This document shows positions 44,822 to 53,060 of a stretch of DNA of 58,373 bases, piece by piece (position 1 is the stretch's first letter; each line of letters opens with the position of its first letter). The stretch comes from Salibaculum sp031581025 (lineage in GTDB: Bacteria > Pseudomonadota > Alphaproteobacteria > Rhodobacterales > Rhodobacteraceae). The translations under genes and the position numbers were made by a program. The DNA lies in the NCBI RefSeq assembly GCF_031581025.1, contig NZ_JAVLCA010000014.1; one strand, 5' to 3'. A model generated the notes under the pieces. That model was not told the DNA's origin, did no database searches, and was given only the letters and a program-made list of their open reading frames with translations.

Positions 44822-44920
44822 GCTGCGCAGCCGAAACCCCGGCACCGTCACAGGCGGTGTGGGTGATTCTGTCGCAGCCCGCCGGGCCATAGTTTCAGGA
44901 TACCGTTGTATACCCAATTT

Positions 44921-44950
44921 TGTGATCACAGCAAATGAGGTGTGATCACA
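44921..44950. promoter_or_regulatory. Pair of TGTGATCACA operators upstream of sucC
   Basis: Two perfect copies of TGTGATCACA (44921-44930 and 44941-44950), exactly 20 bases apart, lie 98-127 bases upstream of the sucC ATG. The same core is paired upstream of sdhC and single upstream of the GntR gene. The distance to the start codon allows activation as well as repression. Confidence 0.75.
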
Positions 44951-45047
44951 AATGTCGCTTTTTCCCGGCCATCAGAAAGATAGTCCTTTTGGCCGCCGGG
45001 TCCGCTATGTTTGATCTCCGGTAAATCCATCTGATCGAGGGACAACC

Positions 45048-46241
45048 ATGAACATCCACGAATATCAGGCAAAGGCTCTGCTGCGCTCCTACGGGGCGCC
45101 TGTCAGCGACGGGCGTGTTGTCCTGAAGGCGGAAGAGGCCAAGACCAAGGCGGGGGAACTGGACGGCCCGCTCTGGGTGGTCAAGGCACAGATCCACGCA
45201 GGTGGCCGCGGCAAGGGGTCCTTCAAGGAGGACAGCGCCGGCGAGGCGGGCGGCGTACGCCTGGCCAAATCGGTGGAAGAGGCCGCCGACGAGGCGCGCA
45301 AGATGCTGGGCCGCACCCTGGTGACCAAGCAGACCGGCCCCATCGGCAAACAGGTCAACCGCATCTACATCGAGGATGGCTCGGGCATCGAAACCGAGCT
45401 TTACCTGGCCCTGCTGATCGATCGCGTGACCAGCCGCGTGTCCTTCGTGGCCTCGACCGAGGGCGGCACCGACATCGAGGAGGTCGCCGAGAGCACCCCC
45501 GAGAAAATCCTGTCCTTCTCGGTGGACCCGGCCACCGGCTATCAGCCCTTCCACGGCCGCCGCATCGCCTTCGCCCTCGGGCTGGAAGGCCCGCAGGTCA
45601 AGCAGTGCGTCGCGCTCATGGGCACGCTCTACAAGATGTTCGTCGAAAAGGACATGGAACAGCTGGAGATCAACCCGCTGATCGTGACCGACAAGGGCGA
45701 CCTGAAATGCCTGGACGCCAAGATGGGCTTTGACGGAAACGCCATCTACCGCCAGTCCGACATCGGCGAGCTGCGCGACACCACCGAAGAGGACTCCAAG
45801 GAACTGGAAGCCTCCAAGTACGACCTCAACTATATCGCGCTCGACGGCGAGATCGGCTGCATGGTCAACGGCGCGGGCCTGGCCATGGCGACCATGGACA
45901 TCATCAAGCTCTATGGCGCGGAACCGGCCAACTTCCTCGACGTGGGCGGCGGCGCGACCAAGGAAAAGGTCACCGAGGCGTTCAAGATCATCACCTCGGA
46001 TGACAACGTCAAAGGCATCCTGGTCAACATCTTCGGCGGCATCATGCGCTGCGACGTCATCGCCGAGGGCGTGGTCGCGGCCGTCAAGGACGTGGGTCTG
46101 ACCGTGCCGCTGGTGGTGCGCCTCGAGGGCACCAATGTCGAAAAGGGCAAGGAAATCCTCCGCAATTCCGGGCTCAACGTCATTGCCGCCGATGACCTGA
46201 AAGACGGCGCGCAGAAAATCGTCAAGGCAGTGAAAGGCTAA
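45048..46241 (+). CDS. sucC: Succinyl-CoA synthetase beta subunit
   Basis: ADP/GDP-forming succinate-CoA ligase, the substrate-level phosphorylation step of the TCA cycle. The 397 residues start MNIHEYQAKALLRSYG (ATP-grasp domain), with KAQIHAGGRGKG, LEINPLIV and the C-terminal FGGIMRCDVIAEGV. A GAGGG site precedes the ATG. It is the first gene of a rightward operon sucC-sucD-(microprotein)-sucA-sucB-...-lpd. Confidence 0.98.
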   Translation: MNIHEYQAKALLRSYGAPVSDGRVVLKAEEAKTKAGELDGPLWVVKAQIHAGGRGKGSFKEDSAGEAGGVRLAKSVEEAADEARKMLGRTLVTKQTGPIGKQVNRIYIEDGSGIETELYLALLIDRVTSRVSFVASTEGGTDIEEVAESTPEKILSFSVDPATGYQPFHGRRIAFALGLEGPQVKQCVALMGTLYKMFVEKDMEQLEINPLIVTDKGDLKCLDAKMGFDGNAIYRQSDIGELRDTTEEDSKELEASKYDLNYIALDGEIGCMVNGAGLAMATMDIIKLYGAEPANFLDVGGGATKEKVTEAFKIITSDDNVKGILVNIFGGIMRCDVIAEGVVAAVKDVGLTVPLVVRLEGTNVEKGKEILRNSGLNVIAADDLKDGAQKIVKAVKG

Positions 46242-46246
46242 CCCAG

Positions 46247-47134
46247 ATGGCAATCCTCATCGACGAAAACACCAAAGTCATCTGTCAGGGCCTGACCGGG
46301 TCGCAGGGCACCTTCCACACCGAACAGGCCGTCGCCTATGGCACGCGGATGGTCGGCGGCGTCACCCCCGGCAAGGGCGGCACCACGCACCTGGACCTGC
46401 CGGTCTTCAACTCGGTCCACGAGGCGATGTTCGAGACGCAGGCCAATGCCTCCGTCATCTACGTGCCGCCGCCTTTTGCCGCCGACTCGATCCTCGAGGC
46501 GATCGACGCCGGGATCGAACTGATCGTCTGCATCACCGAAGGCATCCCGGTGCAGGACATGGTCAAGGTGCAGCGCGCGCTGGAGGGCTCCAGCAGTCGC
46601 CTTGTCGGGCCGAACTGCCCCGGCGTCATTACGCCCGACGCCTGCAAGATCGGCATCATGCCGGGCCACATCCACAAGCGCGGGTCGGTCGGCGTTGTCT
46701 CGCGCTCGGGCACGCTCACCTATGAGGCGGTCAAGCAGACCTCGGACATGGGACTGGGCCAGTCCACCGCCGTGGGCATCGGCGGCGACCCGATCAAGGG
46801 AACCGAACACATCGACGTGCTGGACATGTTCCTGAACGACGACGAGACCCAGTCGATGATCATGATCGGCGAGATCGGCGGCTCGGCCGAGGAGGACGCC
46901 GCCGAATTCCTGGCCGAACAGAAGAAGAAGGGCCGCTGGAAGCCCATCGCCGGCTTCATCGCCGGGCGCACCGCACCTCCGGGCCGCCGCATGGGCCATG
47001 CCGGTGCCATCGTCGCCGGCGGCAAGGGCGACGCCGAAAGCAAGATCGAGGCGATGAAATCCGCCGGGATCGTCGTCGCGGACAGCCCTGCCACGCTCGG
47101 CGAAGCGGTGATGGAAGCCATCAAGAAGGGCTGA
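46247..47134 (+). CDS. sucD: Succinyl-CoA synthetase alpha subunit
   Basis: The CoA-binding, phosphohistidine-carrying subunit. The 295 residues begin with MAILIDENTKVICQGLTGSQ, include GVTPGKGG and GIPVQDM, and have the phosphorylated histidine in MGHAGAI (His251). It lies five bases after sucC. The open frame of the following microprotein begins 18 bases downstream. Confidence 0.98.
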   Translation: MAILIDENTKVICQGLTGSQGTFHTEQAVAYGTRMVGGVTPGKGGTTHLDLPVFNSVHEAMFETQANASVIYVPPPFAADSILEAIDAGIELIVCITEGIPVQDMVKVQRALEGSSSRLVGPNCPGVITPDACKIGIMPGHIHKRGSVGVVSRSGTLTYEAVKQTSDMGLGQSTAVGIGGDPIKGTEHIDVLDMFLNDDETQSMIMIGEIGGSAEEDAAEFLAEQKKKGRWKPIAGFIAGRTAPPGRRMGHAGAIVAGGKGDAESKIEAMKSAGIVVADSPATLGEAVMEAIKKG

Positions 47135-47151
47135 ACCCGAAAGACAAGGAT

Positions 47152-47328
47152 ATGAGAGACCCTGACAAACACCAGGCCCGGACGCGGAAAGAGGCCCTTG
47201 CCTCGGCCCTTTTCGTCGCGTTGTGCCTGTGTCTGGGTCTGATCGTTCTGGCCGCGCAGGCCCGGGCCGCCACGCCCGGGCCCGTTGCGCATCCGGGGGG
47301 CGCCAACCCCTGCTGCATCAAAAGGTAG
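47152..47328 (+). CDS. 58-residue membrane microprotein between sucD and sucA
   Basis: A complete small ORF, too short for many gene finders. MRDPDKHQARTRKEALASAL leads into a hydrophobic helix (about 20 residues, LFVALCLCLGLIVLAA), followed by a short tail with a double cysteine (NPCCIKR). AAGGA lies four bases upstream of the ATG, and the ORF fills almost the whole sucD-sucA gap, ending eight bases before the sucA ATG. That fit to the gap, the ribosome site and the helix support a real gene. I recognise no family. It could alternatively be a non-functional spacer. Confidence 0.5.
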   Translation: MRDPDKHQARTRKEALASALFVALCLCLGLIVLAAQARAATPGPVAHPGGANPCCIKR

Positions 47329-47335
47329 TCGCGCC

Positions 47336-50299
47336 ATGACCGACCAATCCCCCAACGACGTCTTCCATGCCTCCAGCTTCATGCAGGGGCACAATGCGGA
47401 ATACATCGAACAGCTCTACGCCAAATACGCCGCCAACCCGGGCGCCGTCGACGAAAGCTGGCGCGCGTTCTTCAAGGCCCTGGGCGACACACCGGCCGAC
47501 GCCAAGGCCGAGGCCGCGGGCCCCAGCTGGTCGCGCCCCGATTGGCCGCCGCAGCCCAATGACGACCTGACCGCGGCACTGGACGGACAGTGGCCCGCCG
47601 ACCCCAAGGAGGCCAAGGCCGCCGGGGACAAGATCAAGGCCAAGGCCGAGGAAAAGGGCGTCGGCCTGTCCGAAGAGCAGGTCCGCCATGCAGTGCTCGA
47701 CAGCATCCGCGCGCTGATGATCATCCGGGCCTACCGCATCCGCGGACACCTTGTGGCCGATCTCGACCCGCTGGGCATGCGCGACCAGACCCCGCATCCG
47801 GAACTCGACCCCAAATCCTACGGGTTCGAGGACAAGGATATGGACCGGCCCATCTTCATCGACAACGTGCTGGGGCTGGAAGTGGCCTCGATGCGCGAGA
47901 TCCTGGCCATCGTCCAGCGCACCTATTGCGGCACCTTCGCCCTGCAATACATGCACATTTCCGACCCCGAGCAGTCGAGCTGGCTGAAGGAACGGATCGA
48001 GGGGCTGGGCAAGGAGATCGCCTTTACCCAGAACGGCCGCAAGGCGATCCTCAACAAGATGGTCCAGGCCGAGGGCTTCGAGAAATTCCTGCACGTCAAG
48101 TACATGGGCACCAAGCGGTTCGGCCTGGACGGGGCCGAAAGCCTGATCCCGGCCATGGAACAGATCATCAAGCGCGGCGGCAGCCTGGGGCTCAAGGACA
48201 TCGTGATCGGCATGCCGCACCGCGGCCGGCTGAACATCCTGGCCAACGTCATGGCCAAGCCTTACCGCGCCATCTTCCACGAATTCCAGGGCGGCAGCTT
48301 CAAGCCCGAGGACGTAGACGGATCGGGCGACGTGAAATACCATCTCGGGGCCTCTTCGGACCGGGAATTCGACGGCAATTCGGTGCACCTGTCGCTGACC
48401 GCGAACCCCTCGCACCTCGAGGCCGTGAACCCGGTTGTCCTGGGCAAGGTACGTGCCAAGCAGGACCAGTTGAACGACACCGACCGCACGGCCGTCATGG
48501 GCATCCTGCTGCACGGCGACGCAGCCTTCGCGGGCCAGGGCGTCGTGGCCGAAGGCTTTGGCCTTTCGGGTCTGCGCGGCCATCGGACGGGCGGCACCAT
48601 GCACCTTGTCGTGAACAACCAGATCGGCTTTACCACCGCGCCGCATTTCTCGCGCTCGTCACCCTATCCCACGGACATCGCGCTGATGGTCGAGGCGCCG
48701 ATCTTCCATGTGAACGGGGACGACCCCGAGGCCGTGGTTCATGCCGCCAAGGTCGCCACGGAATTCCGCCAGAAATTCCACAAGGACGTGGTCATCGACA
48801 TCATCTGCTATCGCCGCTTCGGTCACAATGAGGGCGACGAGCCGATGTTCACCAACCCGATCATGTACAAGAAGATCAAGCAGCAGAAGACCACGCTGAC
48901 CCTGTACACCGATCGGCTGGTCAAGGACGGGCTGATCCCCGAAGGGGAGATCGACGAGCAGAAGACCAAGTTCCAGAGCTACCTGAGCGACGAGTTCGAG
49001 GCCGGCAAGGACTATCGGCCCAACAAGGCCGACTGGCTGGATGGCAAGTGGTCCGAAATGGACCAGAAGGACGAGAATTACCAGCGCGGCGAAACGGCGA
49101 TCAAGAAAGCGACCTTCGACGAGATCGGACGCGCCCTGACCACGGCGCCCGAGGATTTCACGACCCACAAGACGGTGGCGCGCCTGCTCGAGACCAAGCG
49201 CAAGATGTTCGACACCGGCGAAGGCTTCGACTGGGCCACCGCCGAGGCACTGGCCTTCGGCAGCCTGATGGTTGAGGGGTACCCGGTCCGGTTGTCCGGG
49301 CAGGACAGCACGCGCGGCACCTTCAGCCAGCGGCATTCGGCCCTGGTCAGCCAAGAGACCGAGGACCGCTACTTGCCGCTCAACCACATCCGCGAGGGGC
49401 AGGCCCGCTATGAGGCCATCGACTCGATGTTGTCGGAATACGCGGTGCTGGGCTTCGAGTATGGCTATTCGCTGGCCGAGCCCAATGCGCTGACCCTGTG
49501 GGAGGCGCAGTTCGGCGATTTCGCCAACGGGGCGCAGATCATGTTCGACCAGTTCATCAGTTCGGGCGAGAGCAAGTGGCTGCGCATGTCGGGCCTGGTC
49601 TGTCTGCTGCCCCACGGCTGGGAGGGCCAGGGCCCCGAGCACAGTTCGGCCCGGCTTGAACGCTTCCTGCAGATGTGCGGCGGCGACAACTGGATCGTGG
49701 CCAACTGCACCACGCCGGCCAACTACTTCCATATCCTGCGCCGGCAGTTGCACCGCACCTATCGCAAGCCGCTGATCCTGATGACCCCGAAATCCCTGCT
49801 GCGCCACAAGCTGGCCGTCAGCACCGCCAAGGAGTTCCAGACAGGCAGCAGTTTCCACCGCGTCCTCTGGGACGATGCGCAATACGGCGTGTCGGACACC
49901 AAGCTCGTGGCGGATGACAAGATCAAGCGCGTTGTCATGTGTTCGGGCAAGGTCTACTACGACCTGCTGGAAGAACGCGATCACCGCGGCATCGACGATG
50001 TCTACCTGATGCGGTTCGAGCAGTTCTACCCCTTCCCGGCCCAGTCGGCGGTGAAAGAGCTTCAGCGCTTTCCCAACGCCGACATGGTCTGGTGCCAGGA
50101 GGAACCCAAGAACCAGGGGGCCTGGCTCTTCATGGAACCCAACCTCGAATGGGTCCTGACCCGCATCAAGGCCAGGCACACCCGCCCGGTCTACGCGGGC
50201 CGCCCCGCCGCCGCGTCGCCCGCCACGGGCCTCGCCTCGCGCCACAAGTCCGAACAAGAGGCGCTCGTGAACGACGCGCTGACCATCGAAGGGAAATGA
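47336..50299 (+). CDS. sucA: 2-oxoglutarate dehydrogenase E1 component
   Basis: A thiamine-diphosphate-dependent decarboxylase that starts conversion of 2-oxoglutarate to succinyl-CoA. The 987-residue protein has the E1 N-terminal segment EYIEQLYAKYAANPGAVDES. Other blocks are the active-site region GMPHRGRLNILANVM and LTANPSHLEAVNPVV, the ThDP-binding stretch ending NNQIGFTT, and QEEPKNQGAWLFMEP near the C-terminus. The ATG at 47336 is chosen; the open frame begins at 47285. It lies four bases before sucB. Confidence 0.97.
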   Translation: MTDQSPNDVFHASSFMQGHNAEYIEQLYAKYAANPGAVDESWRAFFKALGDTPADAKAEAAGPSWSRPDWPPQPNDDLTAALDGQWPADPKEAKAAGDKIKAKAEEKGVGLSEEQVRHAVLDSIRALMIIRAYRIRGHLVADLDPLGMRDQTPHPELDPKSYGFEDKDMDRPIFIDNVLGLEVASMREILAIVQRTYCGTFALQYMHISDPEQSSWLKERIEGLGKEIAFTQNGRKAILNKMVQAEGFEKFLHVKYMGTKRFGLDGAESLIPAMEQIIKRGGSLGLKDIVIGMPHRGRLNILANVMAKPYRAIFHEFQGGSFKPEDVDGSGDVKYHLGASSDREFDGNSVHLSLTANPSHLEAVNPVVLGKVRAKQDQLNDTDRTAVMGILLHGDAAFAGQGVVAEGFGLSGLRGHRTGGTMHLVVNNQIGFTTAPHFSRSSPYPTDIALMVEAPIFHVNGDDPEAVVHAAKVATEFRQKFHKDVVIDIICYRRFGHNEGDEPMFTNPIMYKKIKQQKTTLTLYTDRLVKDGLIPEGEIDEQKTKFQSYLSDEFEAGKDYRPNKADWLDGKWSEMDQKDENYQRGETAIKKATFDEIGRALTTAPEDFTTHKTVARLLETKRKMFDTGEGFDWATAEALAFGSLMVEGYPVRLSGQDSTRGTFSQRHSALVSQETEDRYLPLNHIREGQARYEAIDSMLSEYAVLGFEYGYSLAEPNALTLWEAQFGDFANGAQIMFDQFISSGESKWLRMSGLVCLLPHGWEGQGPEHSSARLERFLQMCGGDNWIVANCTTPANYFHILRRQLHRTYRKPLILMTPKSLLRHKLAVSTAKEFQTGSSFHRVLWDDAQYGVSDTKLVADDKIKRVVMCSGKVYYDLLEERDHRGIDDVYLMRFEQFYPFPAQSAVKELQRFPNADMVWCQEEPKNQGAWLFMEPNLEWVLTRIKARHTRPVYAGRPAAASPATGLASRHKSEQEALVNDALTIEGK

Positions 50300-50303
50300 T
50301 CCA

Positions 50304-51824
50304 ATGACCGAAGTCCGTGTTCCCACCCTGGGCGAAAGCGTCACCGAAGCCACGGTGGCCACATGGTTCAAGAAGCCCGGCGACAATGTCGCCGCCGACG
50401 AGATGCTCTGCGAGCTGGAGACCGACAAGGTGACGGTCGAGGTGCCCGCGCCCGCCGCCGGAACCCTGTCCGAGATCGTCGCCGGCGAGGGCGAGACTGT
50501 GGGCGTCGATGCGCTGCTGGCCCAGATCAGCGAGGGCGGCACCCAGACCGAGGAGACCCCGGCGGCCAAGGACGATGCCGCACCCGAGGCCGCGCAAGAG
50601 GCGCCCGAGTCGGGCGGCGGCAAGATGGACGTCATGGTGCCCACCCTGGGCGAGAGCGTCACCGAGGCGACCGTCTCGACCTGGTTCAAGAACCCGGGCG
50701 AGGCCTTCGACGCCGACGAGATGCTCTGCGAACTGGAGACCGACAAGGTCTCGGTCGAGGTACCCGCCCCCGCCGCCGGTGTCCTGACGCAGGTGCTGGC
50801 CGAGGAGGGCAGCACCGTTGAGGCCGGCGGCAAGCTGGCCGTGATGTCCACCCAGGGGGACGCCGCCCCAAAAGACAGCGCGCCCAAGGAACAGGAGTCG
50901 GCCCCCGCCGCCACCGGGTCTGAAAGCAGCACCGGCAAGGATGTCGAGAACGCCCCCTCGGCCCGCAAGATGATGGCCGAGAACGACCTCGCCGACGTCA
51001 AGGGCACCGGCAAGGACGGCCGCGTCATGAAAGAGGACGTGCTCAAGGCCCTGTCCGAGCCCAAGGCGCAGGAGGCGCCCGCCGCCAAGGCCCCGGCCCG
51101 CGCGCCGGTCCCCGCCGACGACGCCAGCCGCGAGGAACGGGTCAAGATGACCCGCCTGCGCCAGACCATCGCCCGCCGCCTGAAAGAGGCGCAGGACACC
51201 GCGGCGATGCTGACCACCTACAACGAGGCCGACATGGGCCCCGTCATGGACCTGCGCAACGAATACAAGGACCTGTTCCTGAAGAAACACGGCGTGAAGC
51301 TGGGCTTCATGTCGTTCTTCGTGAAGGCCTGCTGCCATGCCCTGCGCGAGGTGCCCGACGTCAACGCCGAGATCGACGGCGATCACGTCGTCTACAAGGA
51401 CTACGTGCACATGGGCGTCGCCGTGGGCACGCCCAACGGGCTGGTCGTGCCGGTGCTGCGCGACGCACACCTGAAGAGCTTTGCCGCCATCGAGCAGGAG
51501 ATCGCCGACCTGGGCACCAAGGCCCGCGACGGCAAGCTGGGCATGGGCGACATGCAGGGCGGCTCTTTCACCGTCTCCAACGGCGGGGTCTACGGCTCGC
51601 TCATGTCCTCGCCCATCCTCAACCCGCCGCAATCGGGTATCCTGGGGATGCACAAGATCCAGGAGCGGCCCATGGCCGTGAAGGGCCAGGTGGAAATCCG
51701 CCCGATGATGTACCTGGCGTTGAGCTACGACCACCGCATCGTCGACGGCAAGGGCGCCGTGACCTTCCTGGTGCGCGTCAAAGAGGCCCTGGAAGACCCG
51801 CGGCGGTTGCTGATGGATCTGTAA
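50304..51824 (+). CDS. sucB: 2-oxoglutarate dehydrogenase E2 (dihydrolipoyl succinyltransferase), two lipoyl domains
   Basis: The 506-residue E2 transfers the succinyl group to CoA. Domains in order are lipoyl domain 1 (ELETDKV, lipoyl Lys42), an Ala/Glu-rich linker, lipoyl domain 2 (ELETDKV, Lys148), a second linker, the E3-binding domain (NAPSARKMMAENDLADVKGT), and the catalytic domain ending with YDHRIVDGKGAV. E. coli SucB has one lipoyl domain; two occur in some alphaproteobacteria. The two lipoyl coding segments are very similar at nucleotide level, suggesting fairly recent duplication or gene conversion. Confidence 0.96.
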   Translation: MTEVRVPTLGESVTEATVATWFKKPGDNVAADEMLCELETDKVTVEVPAPAAGTLSEIVAGEGETVGVDALLAQISEGGTQTEETPAAKDDAAPEAAQEAPESGGGKMDVMVPTLGESVTEATVSTWFKNPGEAFDADEMLCELETDKVSVEVPAPAAGVLTQVLAEEGSTVEAGGKLAVMSTQGDAAPKDSAPKEQESAPAATGSESSTGKDVENAPSARKMMAENDLADVKGTGKDGRVMKEDVLKALSEPKAQEAPAAKAPARAPVPADDASREERVKMTRLRQTIARRLKEAQDTAAMLTTYNEADMGPVMDLRNEYKDLFLKKHGVKLGFMSFFVKACCHALREVPDVNAEIDGDHVVYKDYVHMGVAVGTPNGLVVPVLRDAHLKSFAAIEQEIADLGTKARDGKLGMGDMQGGSFTVSNGGVYGSLMSSPILNPPQSGILGMHKIQERPMAVKGQVEIRPMMYLALSYDHRIVDGKGAVTFLVRVKEALEDPRRLLMDL

Positions 51825-51895
51825 TTCTGGATATGGAATTGCTAACCGGTTGCGAAAGCCACGGAATGGGGAAGCACTGTACGGGGACTGATTTC

Positions 51896-52246
51896 ATGTT
51901 CTTCAACAAGCGTAAGAAATGGAACTCTCAAGTTGCGTCTTTGATGCCGACATTCGGCCTAGACATTCAGCAAATGGGTGTGATGTCAGCTCTCGAGTCT
52001 TTGGACCTCGTGTATCCAAAGGGCTTTAGTCCTCAGGAAGCTGCGCTCTATTTGGCATACGTGACATATAACTCGCTTCTCAGCAAAGGCGCGCTTGACG
52101 CTGCCGCAGTAGTTGGAAAACGAATTCCAGATGCAGAAAACGAATGGGTTAAACTACATCTCGTGAACCCTAGAAACCCTAAAGCCTGGCGGGAAAAGGC
52201 GCGCCTGCTTGAGGAGCAAGCAGGCGCCACTGCTAGGCTACCATGA
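51896..52246 (+). CDS. Hypothetical protein, low GC, inserted between sucB and lpd
   Basis: The ATG at 51896, preceded by GGGGA, gives 116 residues starting MFFNKRKKWNSQVASLMPTF. In-frame ATGs at 51833 and 51866 are possible alternatives. The product is mixed helical with LESLDLVYPKGFSPQEAALY and a C-terminal VNPRNPKAWREKARLLEE; no family is recognised. The coding bases are visibly AT-richer, with AAA/TTT/CTT-type codons rare in neighbours, pointing to recent acquisition. It separates sucB from lpd together with the GIY-YIG element. Confidence 0.6.
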   Translation: MFFNKRKKWNSQVASLMPTFGLDIQQMGVMSALESLDLVYPKGFSPQEAALYLAYVTYNSLLSKGALDAAAVVGKRIPDAENEWVKLHLVNPRNPKAWREKARLLEEQAGATARLP

Positions 52247-52271
52247 CCCCCGAACGCGCCTTCCTTTCCCC

Positions 52272-52300
52272 GTCACCCTCGGGCTCGACCCGAGGGTTTC
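52272..52300. repeat. Left palindromic repeat of the GIY-YIG element
   Basis: A 29-base unit beginning GTCACCCTCGGG with an internal inverted repeat (CCTCGGG and CCCGAGG around CTCGA). The complement of the right unit (52587-52615) matches it over its full length at about two thirds of positions, in the pattern GTCA-C-TCGG-CT-GA-CCGA-G--TC. The two therefore form an inverted pair around the nuclease gene. It lies 20 bases upstream of the GIY-YIG start. Confidence 0.65.
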
Positions 52301-52319
52301 ATGCATCCCGGCTCCCCCC

Positions 52320-52634
52320 ATGTTCGTGTACATGATGACGAACAAACCCAATGGAACACTATACATCGGCGTCACGAATGATCTGATCCGCCGTGTCCAC
52401 GAACATCGGACACACGCGGTCAAGGGCTTTACGGATCGGTATAACCTTGAACGCCTTGTCTGGTTCGAGCCGCACGCGGAACCAACGGCGGCCATTCAGC
52501 GTGAAAAATCCCTCAAGCGTTGGAACCGGGCGTGGAAAGTGGACCTGATCGAATCGTCCAATGCCGCGTGGCGTGATTTGTGGCCAGAGATCGTCGGATC
52601 AAGTCCGACGATGACCCAAGAGGCACAGCAATGA
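52320..52634 (+). CDS. GIY-YIG family nuclease
   Basis: A 104-residue single-domain GIY-YIG protein (UPF0213-like). It carries FVYMMTN (GIY strand), GTLYIGVTNDL (YIG strand, 12-22), the catalytic Arg in LIRRVHEHR (about 24-30) and the metal-binding Glu62 in REKSLKRWN. The C-terminal WPEIVGSSPTMT is encoded by the right palindromic repeat itself. It overlaps the MAPEG gene start (ATGA). Related ORFs occur in multiple copies in many alphaproteobacteria. Flanking inverted repeats suggest a non-autonomous or self-spreading cassette. Confidence 0.85.
   Translation: MFVYMMTNKPNGTLYIGVTNDLIRRVHEHRTHAVKGFTDRYNLERLVWFEPHAEPTAAIQREKSLKRWNRAWKVDLIESSNAAWRDLWPEIVGSSPTMTQEAQQ
52587..52615. repeat. Right palindromic repeat of the GIY-YIG element
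   Basis: A 29-base unit with the near-perfect palindrome ATCGTCGGA / TCCGACGAT around TCAAG, inverted relative to the left unit at 52272-52300. It lies within the last codons of the nuclease gene and 16 bases before the MAPEG ATG. Confidence 0.65.
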
Positions 52635-53020
52635 CCCCCGAACTCCTCGCCCTCACCCTCGCCGTTCTGCTGCAGGCGGTGCAATTCACGCTCTACTCGG
52701 CGCTGGCGCAGAAACAGGTGGGCAGTGACTATGCCGCCTCGCCCCGCGACGTGCCGCGTCAGCTGACCGGCACGGCGGGCCGCGCGCAGCGGGCGCTGAA
52801 TAACCATTTTGAGAGTCTTGCCCTCTTTACGCCTGCGGTTCTGGTGATAACCCTCGCCGACCAGAGCACCGCTTTCACCGCGGCCTGCGCCTGGGTCTAC
52901 CTGGCGGCGCGCGTCCTTTACGTGCCCGCCTATCTGCTGGGCTGGGTCCCGTGGCGCAGCCTCATCTGGGCCTTGGGTTTTCTTGCAACCATGGCCCTGC
53001 TTCTGGCAGCCTTGATCTGA
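52631..53020 (+). CDS. MAPEG family membrane protein
   Basis: The 129-residue protein starts MTPELLALTLAVLLQAVQFT and has four membrane helices, with the MAPEG-type block GRAQRALNNHFESLALFTPA. Bacterial members may act as glutathione S-transferases or peroxidases, or remain uncharacterised. The start overlaps the GIY-YIG stop by four bases. It lies 40 bases upstream of lpd and is likely co-transcribed with it. Confidence 0.85.
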   Translation: MTPELLALTLAVLLQAVQFTLYSALAQKQVGSDYAASPRDVPRQLTGTAGRAQRALNNHFESLALFTPAVLVITLADQSTAFTAACAWVYLAARVLYVPAYLLGWVPWRSLIWALGFLATMALLLAALI

Positions 53021-53060
53021 TCGCGGCGCAGCCCGCACCAATAACAAAGGAACACCCCTC

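Noticed and set aside
39970..44915. Shared TTGTATACC near both the sdhC and sucC promoters
   Set aside because: Short, different distances to the operators and start codons, and could simply be -10-like sequence; insufficient to call a second regulator site.
48659..51217. 852-codon minus-strand open frame opposite sucA and sucB
   Set aside because: No recognisable domains, low-complexity Ser/Ala/Gly composition, and it lies exactly opposite two well-supported genes; a GC-rich antisense shadow.
52209..52319. Upstream extension of the GIY-YIG frame
   Set aside because: It translates the left palindromic repeat and overlaps the preceding ORF; the family start MFVYMMTN is at 52320.
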